In this document: positions 55,741-64,000 of the stretch, one piece after another
Layout of the letters: every line of letters starts with the position of its first letter
How positions within the stretch are numbered: position 1 is the first letter of the stretch
DNA from: Phytoseiulus persimilis
Lineage: Eukaryota; Arthropoda; Arachnida; Mesostigmata; Phytoseiidae
DNA length: 64,000 nucleotides
Assembly: GCA_037576195.1 (NCBI GenBank)
Contig: CM075102.1
Coordinates: 22,378,745 to 22,442,744 of the forward strand
Direction of reading: 5' to 3'
Made by a program: the position numbers and the translations under genes
The notes under the pieces: model-generated
Databases searched by the model: none
Seen by the model: the letters and a program-made list of their open reading frames with translations, nothing else
What the model was told of the DNA's origin: nothing

Positions 55741-58700
55741 CCATTTTCGACCCCAAAATTGCTCGCTGGAGCGATTTTTCACTCCCGCAGCTCTCTCTGT
55801 GGTACGGCAAGGCTGAACGTAAGCATCTAGGACGATTGCCATAGATGGCTCGATTTGGAGGCGGGAAGAAAAAACAGGGACGATTCAAGCAAAAAGTTTG
55901 GATCAGCTCGAGCATAAAATCCCTCCCATGAAATATCGATCCGGCGAACCATTTTGAAGATATCGAAAGAAGCTGCCGGCTCGCAACCGATTCCGAACTA
56001 CCGGATCCGGTTCCATGCAGAGATAGGCATGATTCGTCAATCTGATCATATCTATGCCAGAGCCGGACTGATTCGGATTCGATTAGTCGAATCTGGATTC
56101 ACAGCTTTTCCGTACTCGATTCGCCACCGCCCGCTCGCGGAGAATGTGAGGAAATGCATCGATACACCTGAACAGAGTGTTCAGACTGTGAACAGATCGA
56201 TACAGGTATCATTTCCATTTTTTTGGAGTCCCTGGGGAACCCTTTAGGGAATCTCTGGAGTCATCTCCATGCACCTCGAAAAGTATGGTCAGATCGAGCG
56301 GGTCGGGACCCAAGCCCGGATTCAACGTCCAGATCAGAATGCCCATCTCTGGTTCTAGGTCTGACTGAGCTGCGTGAGGTGTCACCATTCACGATCTGAC
56401 GCATCGATCTCCTTGCAAAACTTCGCATCTGTTCCGAGCATGCTTTCAGCTCTTGGACGGGGTGCAGCCTCGGAGCATCCCTCAGTCGCGGTCGCAACAC
56501 TGATTTGAAGTGAAACTGAGAAGAAAGACAAATCGGGATATCAGTGAATTGCAGGTAGTATTAGAGAGTGAATGCCTCGTCGACTCCAGACCTCGAGGGC
56601 ACCCGGCACGAACGTGCAACTGCGTTCTCGTGGCTGACCTGGGGCTGGCGGAAACCCGCATTTTCAGGACCATTTTCGACCCCAAAATTGCTCGCTGGAG
56701 CGATTTTTCACTCCCACAGCTCTCTCTGTGGTACGGCAAGGCTGAAAGTAAGCATCTAGGACGATTGCCATAGATGGCTCGATTTGGAGGCGGGAAGAAA
56801 AAACAGGGACGATTCAAGCAAAAAGTTTGGATCAGCTCGAGCATAAAATCCCTCCCATGAAATATCGATCTGGCGAACCATTTTGAAGATATCGAAAGAA
56901 GCTGCCGGCTCGCAACCGATTCCGAACTACCGGATCCGGTTCCATGCAGAGATAGGCATGATTCGTCAATCTGATCATATCTATGCCAGAGCCGGACTGA
57001 TTCGGATTCGATTAGTCGAATCTGGATTCATAGCTTTTCCGTACTCGATTCGCCACCGCCCGCTCGCGGAGAATGTGAGGAAATGCATCGATACACCTGA
57101 ACAGAGTGTTCAGACTGTGAACAGATCGATACAGGTATCATTTCCATTTTTTTGGAGTCCCTGGGGAACCCTTTAGGGAATCTCTGGAGTCATCTCCATG
57201 CACCTCGAAAAGTATGGTCAGATCGAGCGGGTCGGGACCCAAGCCCGGATTCAACGTCCAGATCAGAATGCCCATCTCTGGTTCTAGGTCTGACTGAGCT
57301 GCGTGAGGTGTCACCATTCACGATCTGACGCATCGATCTCCTTGCAAAACTTCGCATCTGTTCCGAGCATGCTTTCAGCTCTTGGACGGGGTGCAGCCTC
57401 GGAGCATCCCTCAGTCGCGGTCGCAACACTGATTTGAAGTGAAACTGAGAAGAAAGACAAATCGGGATATCAGTGAATTGCAGGTAGTATTAGAGAGTGA
57501 ATGCCTCGTCGACTCCAGACCTCGAGAACACCCGGCACGAACGTGCAACTGCGTTCTCGTAGCTGACCTGGGGCTGGCGAAAACCCGCATTTTCAGGACC
57601 ATTTTCGACCCCAAAATTGCTCGCTGGAGCGATTTTTCACTCCCGCAGCTCTCTCTGTGGTACGGCAAGGCTGAACGTAAGCATCTAGGACGATTGCCAT
57701 AGATGGCTCGATTTGGAGGCGGGAAGAAAAAACAGGGACGATTCAAGCAAAAAGTTTGGATCAGCTCGAGCATAAAATCCCTCCCATGAAATATCGATCC
57801 GGCGAACCATTTTGAAGATATCGAAAGAAGCTGCCGGCTCGCAACCGATTCCGAACTACCGGATCCGGTTCCATGCAGAGATAGGCATGATTCGTCAATC
57901 TGATCATATCTATGCCAGAGCCGGACTGATTCGGATTCGATTAGTCGAATCTGGATTCACAGCTTTTCCGTACTCGATTCGCCACCGCCCGCTCGCGGAG
58001 AATGTGAGGAAATGCATCGATACACCTGAACAGAGTGTTCAGACTGTGAACAGATCGATACAGGTATCATTTCCATTTTTTTGGAGTCCCTGGGGAACCC
58101 TTTAGGGAATCTCTGGAGTCATCTCCATGCACCTCGAAAAGTATGGTCAGATCGAGCGGGTCGGGACCCAAGCCCGGATTCAACGTCCAGATCAGAATGC
58201 CCATCTCTGGTTCTAGGTCTGACTGAGCTGCGTGAGGTGTCACCATTCACGATCTGACGCATCGATCTCCTTGCAAAACTTCGCATCTGTTCCGAGCATG
58301 CTTTCAGCTCTTGGACGGGGTGCAGCCTCGGAGCATCCCTCAGTCGCGGTCGCAACACTGATTTGAAGTGAAACTGAGAAGAAAGACAAATCGGGATATC
58401 AGGGAATTGCAGGTAGTATTAGAGAGTGAATGCCTCGTCGACTCCAGACCTCGAGGGCACCCGGCACGAACGTGCAACTGCGTTCTCGTGGCTGACCTGG
58501 GGCTGGCGGAAACCCGCATTTTCAGGACCATTTTCGACCCCAAAATTGCTCGCTGGAGCGATTTTTCACTCCCACAGCTCTCTCTGTGGTACGGCAAGGC
58601 TGAAAGTAAGCATCTAGGACGATTGCCATAGATGGCTCGATTTGGAGGCGGGAAGAAAAAACAGGGACGATTCAAGCAAAAAGTTTGGATCAGCTCGAGC

Positions 58701-59456
58701 ATAAAATCCCTCCCATGAAATATCGATCTGGCGAACCATTTTGAAGATATCGAAAGAAGCTGCCGGCTCGCAACCGATTCCGAACTACCGGATCCGGTTC
58801 CATGCAGAGATAGGCATGATTCGTCAATCTGATCATATCTATGCCAGAGCCGGACTGATTCGGATTCGATTAGTCGAATCTGGATTCACAGCTTTTCCGT
58901 ACTCGATTCGCCACCGCCCGCTCGCGGAGAATGTGAGGAAATGCATCTATATACCTGAACAGAGTGTTCAGACTGTGAACAGATCGATACAGGTATCATT
59001 TCCATTTTTTTGGAGTCCCTGGGGAACCCTTTAGGGAATCTCTGGAGTCATCTCCATGCACCTCGAAAAGTATGGTCAGATCGAGCGGGTCGGGACCCAA
59101 GCCCGGATTCAACGTCCAGATCAGAATGCCCATCTCTGGTTCTAGGTCTGACTGAGCTGCGTGAGGTGTCACCATTCACGATCTGACGCATCGATCTCCT
59201 TGCAAAACTTCGCATCTGTTCCGAGCATGCTTTCAGCTCTTGGACGGGGTGCAGCCTCGGAGCATCCCTCAGTCGCGGTCGCAACACTGATTTGAAGTGA
59301 AACTGAGAAGAAAGACAAATCGGGATATCAGTGAATTGCAGGTAGTATTAGAGAGTGAATGCCTCGTCGACTCCAGACCTCGAGGGCACCCGGCACGAAC
59401 GTGCAACTGCGTTCTCATAGCTGACCTGGGGCTGGCGAAAACCCGCATTTTCAGGA
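55741..59456 (+). repeat. Four tandem 929-bp satellite units in an A-B-A-B pattern
   Basis: The unit starts are 55741, 56670, 57599 and 58528, each exactly 929 bp apart, and the array ends after exactly four units. Units differ at only a few sites. Units one and three share one set of variants and units two and four another, for example CCCGCAG/CCCACAG, CTGAACG/CTGAAAG, GATCCGG/GATCTGG, TCGTGGC/TC(G/A)TAGC and GGCGGAA/GGCGAAA. Each unit carries one relic of the 45-bp family (AAAAGTATGGTCAGATCGAG) and open frames of up to 120 codons, repeated identically. I see no evidence that these frames code. Confidence 0.95.
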
Positions 59457-59637
59457 CCGCAAGGCCGCGGGCGCTCGCAACTGTGGCGTTAGGACAGCGG
59501 GCTTCCACCGAAGAAGCCGCGACCTTCAGGACCGCAGGCTTAGGACCGCCGGCTCCGGCCTGCGGCATTCATTTGCGGGCTTTCTATTGCGGCTTCCTGC
59601 AAAAATAAAAGACCGCGGGCTTGCGGTCCTGAAAATG
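59446..59637. mobile_element. Short inverted-repeat (MITE-like) element at the end of the satellite
   Basis: 25-bp ends starting CATTTTCAGGACCGCAAG match as inverted repeats at 59446-59470 and 59613-59637 with one mismatch. The interior is GC-rich with further GGACCGC words. The first 13 bases of the left arm (CATTTTCAGGACC) are also the last bases of every 929-bp unit, so the element and the satellite share this border. Confidence 0.65.
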
Positions 59638-59639
59638 TG

Positions 59640-60235
59640 GGCTTTTGAAAACCCTTTGCAGACACTTTTTCTGATGCCTCAGATATGAGTTCTCTAGTAA
59701 TTCCCCTCCTTTACTCCGTTGCGGTGTCGGTGATAAGAGACGAAAAACGACTCCGAAGATTTGACAGCGCAGTGCTCCCAATCACAATACAAACTTAAGC
59801 TTTCCGAAATTCGAGACCCAGGTTGCGTTGAACGTCCGCCCTCTGGGTGTTCCTTCCAATGAAGACCTGTGCTTACAGGATTGAGCTCTGACATTTGTTC
59901 AATGTTGCTCATTGTCTCATTCGCGGATGATGGTCAGAACTAACTCCTGCAACAAAGTCAGACGCCTCTCGAAAGCGATGGCATTGGAACCGAGTTCTCC
60001 CATGAGATCCGGGCCTGTGTCTCTCACAGCCGAGATCCTGAGGCCCCACTTTCCTCATCCAAGGCCCCGCTGTTTCGAGCCCGAGTCTGTGTGCTGCGGC
60101 TGATATGACCGGACACCGAGGCATTGTCGAAAGTATGATTTCACCTTGAGACCTCGGGAATCACCGGAAACTTGCCGAGCCCCACCGGTCGTGCCTATGA
60201 GGGTAAGTGGTCCAGGGGTATCGTGATGTCCCTGG
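59640..60235. other. Stretch without a supported gene
   Basis: No feature was recognised. Confidence 0.3.
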
Positions 60236-60236
60236 G

Positions 60237-60398
60237 GCAGTGATTCCCAATCATTTCCGTCCTTGGGACGCGGTGGAGTAGCCAGAATTTTTGCCTGCGG
60301 AGAGGCTGCTTTCTCCCGTCCGCCCACCTTCCACGCGTTCTGTAAAACCCTGAAGAAATCCTTGCTTTTTTTCTCTGCCGAACCACTCATAGAGAAAC
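60237..60398 (+). mobile_element. hAT-type terminal sequence, truncated
   Basis: CAGTGATTCCCAATCATTTC at about 60239 resembles the common hAT end CAGTGGTTCCCAA. The opposite end was not found. The composite minisatellite element begins about 160 bp downstream. Confidence 0.35.
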
Positions 60399-60698
60399 AG
60401 CCGGGCTTTGGCCGACTGGAGTCGGCCGCGCTGTGCGCGGATGGACGGCGTTCCCTGGCATCGAGGCACTTTTCTCTCTCTTCACTTGGTCAGCATTCAG
60501 CATCGTGGTTTTTAAAGTATGGTCAGGTTGGTCCCGGAATCACCCCTCCAGAGTTGGAAAGTAATGGCCAGATTGGTCCCGGAATCACTCCTCTAGAGTT
60601 GGAAAGTAATGGCCAGATTGGTCTCGGAATCACCCCCATATATTCTCGACGGAGTGCGGACAAACTGACAGACTAAGCCGATTATATGTGGTAAGGAT
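60399..60698 (+). mobile_element. Composite minisatellite element (short copy)
   Basis: This copy has the same left border (hairpin GGCCGACTGGAGTCGGCC, then a GACGGCGTTCCCTGG-type stretch) and right border (GTGCGGACAAACTGACAGAC ... GCCGATTATATG) as the 11.7-14.5 kb copy, but only about three 45-bp units between them (60515-60640). Confidence 0.65.
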
Positions 60699-60874
60699 CT
60701 ATGGAATCCATCCATTTATGGAGTCCAATGATAAGGGTAGGATCGCCCTTCCAACAACAACAGAAAAGCTTGCGTTCGACTTGGAAAATTAGAAGCGAGG
60801 CGTTTAGGTTTTCGTTCCTCATGTAATTCAGGATCGATGGTCTCCATTGATCGCCTTCTTATACCACATTACAC

Positions 60875-61124
60875 CAGCCGACTGGAGCCGACTGCGGTTC
60901 CTGGCGTAGTGGCACTTTTCTCTCTCTTCATGGGGCCAGCACCGTGTTTGAATCCATCTTTGGCTTATGGGTACATGTTGCCAATTTTCTGTGTAGCAGT
61001 TTGCTATACACTGATCGAGAATTTTGACTGAACAGATTCCCTCCTCAGACTCCGGAAAGCATCAACGGATGGACGCCGGACAAACTGACGAAGTGACAGA
61101 CGAAGCGGATTATATAGTGAGGAT
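60875..61124 (+). mobile_element. Composite minisatellite element (third, diverged copy)
   Basis: It starts GCCGACTGGAGCCGACTG, keeps the TGGCACTTTTCTCTCTCTTC stretch and ends with GGACAAACTGACGAAGTGAC ... GCGGATTATATAGTGAGGA. No clear 45-bp unit remains inside. The copy lies only about 180 bp after the previous one in the same orientation. Confidence 0.55.
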
Positions 61125-61129
61125 ATTGC

Positions 61130-61905
61130 TCGGTTTCGAAGGGCTAGAGGTCAAACATCCAACACGTGTCAGAAGCTCGACTAAGACAGTATGAACTCGG
61201 AAGTTCTGGGTGGAGGCAAGCCTGCTCATGTATCAGATGTGTGGGCGGTCGACGCTGACGATTTGTTCAGATTTGGGTTGCCTTGAGCCAGATCATGTGA
61301 TAATTGGCCTTGTTTCGCTTCCTATGCACGACTTTCACTGAAGATTCTGCTCCACTGCGTTCAACAACAACAAAGTTCCACGCAGTGGGGCACTTTGTTT
61401 TGAGTACAACTTTCCCTCAGAGGGCTCGACCCTTCTTCCGGCTCACTCAACTCCCGGTATGAGGTCATGGATTCGTATAATCAATCGAGCACAAGAACAC
61501 CGCTCGCTCTTGTCTTCACCTTCGCGACCTCCGTGAACGATTCAGTTGGTTAGTGCATGGAGAGCTCGCCCCCACTCACAATCGTATTCGCAGCGCCCGT
61601 GTCTACAGAGTGATTCTTTACAATCCCATAGATCAGCAAACGGCGAATCGGGCCGCGGGCCGCAGTGCAGAGGGCCATCGCGGTCGTTCAAACTTACGGG
61701 CCGCTGCAGAGAACGTGGAGCTCAAAGTATTCGTTTCTTAAGACAAGTCCAAAGAGAGATCCGGAAAATATGAGGTCTCAAACTCAGGATTGGTTCCTTC
61801 TGCGAGAGTGAGCAATCTGAGCTCCGGAAATATCACAACACGTCGATGTGACTGACGGAAAGTGAGCGCTCGAATCACTCGTCGACTGTACCTCGATCGT
61901 CGTTA
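61130..61905. other. Stretch without a supported gene
   Basis: No feature was recognised. Confidence 0.3.
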
Positions 61906-61911
61906 GTAGCT

Positions 61912-62115
61912 GTGTTGAGGAGGGCGCCGAAGCGACCGATCGGTGATGGAAATCGGAGGTTCCAGCCTGAATGGACAAAGAAGTTTTTCTTCGTGGTGTT
62001 AGGAGGGAAACCAAGGTGCTCGATCTGTGAGGAGACCGTGTCCGTCTTAAAAAAAAACAACCTGCGGCGGCACTACGAAAGCTCCCACCAAAGTGAGGAG
62101 ACCCTCTCAGGGTGA
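61912..62115 (+). pseudogene. hAT transposase BED-type zinc finger fragment
   Basis: The frame contains a BED-type finger: FQPEWTKKFFF, then GGKPRCSICEETVSVLKKNN, then LRRHYESSH. It therefore has CxxC followed by HxxxxH and the aromatic residues typical of the N-terminus of hAT transposases and of host genes derived from them (the ZBED5/GTF2IRD2 type). The frame stops soon after, and no catalytic domain was found downstream. This is a relic. It is in the opposite orientation to the hATC piece at 28.9 kb and far from it. Confidence 0.75.
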
Positions 62116-62119
62116 CGAA

Positions 62120-63080
62120 GATCATGGGAAATGTCGGATCTCTGCTTCCATGGAAGCGATTCAGCTATCATGAGCGCTTGAGCTGTGCAGTCGCTCATCA
62201 GGTCATGTTCAATGAAGCGCTCTGAGACTTCCGACTCGAAACTCTCCGACGTGGAGCTCTCGGCTCTCATTCACGAACAACGATGTCATCTTCGTCCGCG
62301 ATATGTCAGTATTTCGCCAAATTGGAGAACGCCCTTGTTCTGCTCCTCGTTGGCTGACCTCCGATCTTTGCCCCGACTCTCCGGTCATTAGCGATGTCCT
62401 CGAACGAGCTGTTCTTCTTCTAGATGACCGGCTCTCATTGCATTGCCCGCTCAGTCATTTGAGATCATCGCCCATGAGTTCTCCACCCACGACGGAATAA
62501 TGGACGGAAAGCTAAAGAATGCCAGAGCAGAGTGAGGAGTCCGCTACCTTCGACGAAAGATTCTCGTGTACGTACACTGTATCAAGTGGAGACGATGCGA
62601 CTTCAAAATTCACCTGCTCAATTGCTTTCCCTGCCACGAGGACCACCGAATGCCCTCCGACCGACTTGGCCGAGTGATATCCGTGTTGGGACTCTCAACC
62701 CAAGATTCCTGACATTCGTTATCATCACGATTCGAAATAAGCTATGGAGGGGCTCAGCAAACGCGAAAGTCGCCGAGCTAAGAGGAGAGTATTTCTGTTG
62801 AGATGATGTAACAGCCGCTCTTAATGGAGGTCAACAAATGTGTCAGCTGAGAAGCCGGCGAATAAGCTCGGCTCAAAGCTGGTTTCCCGTGAGGGTTCAA
62901 CACAAATATCCACGTAAGGTGAAATATTTGATCCGCCTTGCTAACAGCCGTGCGAAGCTCTCAGGAGTTCATCATGAACATGGATAAGCTGTGAAGCCAA
63001 TTGTATTAGGGGTCGAATTCACGTGTTCGGAAATTGGAGTGCTCGAGACCTATTTATGGTGCTAAATGAAGTCTGTGACA
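62120..63080. other. Stretch without a supported gene
   Basis: Short frames only. This stretch may hold decayed sequence of the neighbouring hAT or LINE. Confidence 0.3.
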
Positions 63081-63129
63081 GATTTTGGGGCATCTCATCT
63101 GGGCAATACTGCGGCGGTCATTTTTCAAT

Positions 63130-64000
63130 GTCATCGAATACGAACTGAATGACCGATACAATTCTCGCCGGGACTATATCGGAGATCACCGCTGCGCAGA
63201 CAGGGCGCCGGGGCCCGACGGCATTCCACCAGAGGCCACGAAGGCACTGCTGAGCCGATGGCTGAGGATTTTTGCACGCCTGGTCGGAGGCATACTCAGA
63301 ACAGGAGTCTTCCCAGAGGCATGGAGAGTAGCAAATCTAGTCCCAATCCCGAAAAAGCCTGCGCAGATAAGCTGGCCATCATTGTCAGGGCCTCATCAAT
63401 CCCATAACTGCAAGAGATCGCGAACGACTCGCTCGCGATAGTAAAATTGTGGTGCAAAGCCAACAAAATTGAGTTTGCTCCCGGTCAAACAGAAGCGGTA
63501 ATGCTCCCCAGTCTAAGAAATGGGAGAACCCCGATACTCGGATTTGGGAATCACATGTGCAAGCAGCAGCTCTGAAAGCACCGAAGGCAGCCGCGAATAT
63601 TGCGGAAAATACTCGCACGCTCTCACGGAGTATCGAAAGCACAAAGACGCATGCTGGTCACAGTCGCAGAGTCAATGATGCTGTACGGCTCACCAGAATG
63701 GGCAAAATACGCTCTCACAAAAGCTTATTATAGGGAAGCAATCGACTGGGCACAAAGGGGAAGGACCATACGAATCACCGACTCGTATCAACGGCGGCGC
63801 TCATGGTACTTGCCCGCACACCGCCATGGAGACTAATTGCGACAGAAAGATCACACAGAAAACAAGAAGAGAAGCGAACCCTACAACTCAGAGGCTGAGG
63901 ATAACAGAGTCGAGGACGAGGCAATAAAGGAGAAGACTCTCTCGGAATGGCAGTCCGAGTGGGACTCCTGGAGGCGCGGATGGTGGGCACACAAATGCAT
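63130..64000 (+). pseudogene. R1-like non-LTR retrotransposon fragment, runs off the window
   Basis: The start of the RT domain is present (APGPDGIPPEATKALL ... FPEAWRVANLVPIPKKP, 63200-63360), then the frame breaks and the RT palm with its YxDD motif is missing. The post-RT region follows (RRMLVTVAESMMLYGSPEWA, 63640-63710), then ALMVLARTPPWRLIATERS in a shifted frame. The last part (TLSEWQSEWDSWRRGWW) leads to the Cys-rich C-terminus beyond the window. The pattern, with two frame changes and a deleted core, resembles the fragment at 10.2-11.2 kb. Confidence 0.78.

Noticed and set aside
56170..56200. GAACAGAGTGTTC, like a steroid-receptor inverted repeat, in each satellite unit
   Set aside because: It is a short palindrome in one repeated unit. 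There is no supporting promoter context and no arthropod receptor is known to prefer it.
55954..59608. 97-, 120-, 79- and 87-codon frames repeated in every 929-bp unit
   Set aside because: They are copies of one satellite unit, with frames on both strands overlapping and no domain or splice context.

Overview
The window is eukaryotic nuclear DNA, most likely from an arthropod and plausibly a mite or tick. It has spliced genes with short GT-AG introns, AATAAA poly(A) signals, Tc1/mariner, hAT, copia and several kinds of non-LTR elements, and a lot of satellite DNA. There is no sign of bacterial operons. The arachnid assignment is an inference from the gene family below and was not tested by a search.

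Host genes. The clearest host signal is a family of small secreted proteins, always on the minus strand. Three members can be spliced by eye from start to stop (2.0-3.2 kb, 16.3-17.5 kb, 26.3-27.4 kb). Each has five exons with the same intron phases, and several exon lengths are identical between copies. Partial or diverged members lie at 0-0.8, about 22, 40-41, 41.8-42.1 and 44-45 kb. The proteins have a signal peptide, one conserved Cys pair and a pattern resembling the group 7 mite allergen / BPI-like lipid-binding fold. A capping-enzyme-like gene (46.9-48.2 kb, minus) carries both a phosphatase-like and a guanylyltransferase-like region, with key catalytic residues changed.

Mobile elements. 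There is a complete Tc1/mariner element with an open transposase and TIRs of roughly 600 bp (22.96-25.39 kb). A second, internally deleted mariner has TIRs of about 460 bp (32.39-33.88 kb). A full-length R2-superclade-like LINE lies between perfect 14-bp target-site duplications (34.28-38.41 kb), but its gag is frameshifted and its RT active site is altered. Fragments include a copia gag/protease (6.9-7.6 kb), R1-like LINEs (10.2-11.2 kb and 63.1-64.0 kb), other LINE 3' ends (12.3, 29.9 and possibly 39.8 kb), and hAT pieces (28.9, 60.2 and 61.9 kb).

Repeats. A 45-bp minisatellite family makes a large array at 11.8-14.4 kb and recurs, diverged, at 5.6, 54.0-54.4 and 60.5 kb. Three of these loci share non-repetitive flanks, which suggests a mobile element that carries the minisatellite. 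At 55.7-59.5 kb there are exactly four 929-bp units in an A-B-A-B higher-order pattern. They are preceded by a run of about 21-bp palindromic units and end at a short inverted-repeat element. A foldback-like structure lies at 42.9-43.5 kb.

The remaining sequence (most of 3.2-5.4, 7.7-10.1, 14.5-16.2, 17.6-22, 27.6-28.9, 38.4-40.1, 45.2-46.9 and 51.2-53.9 kb) holds no gene I can support.
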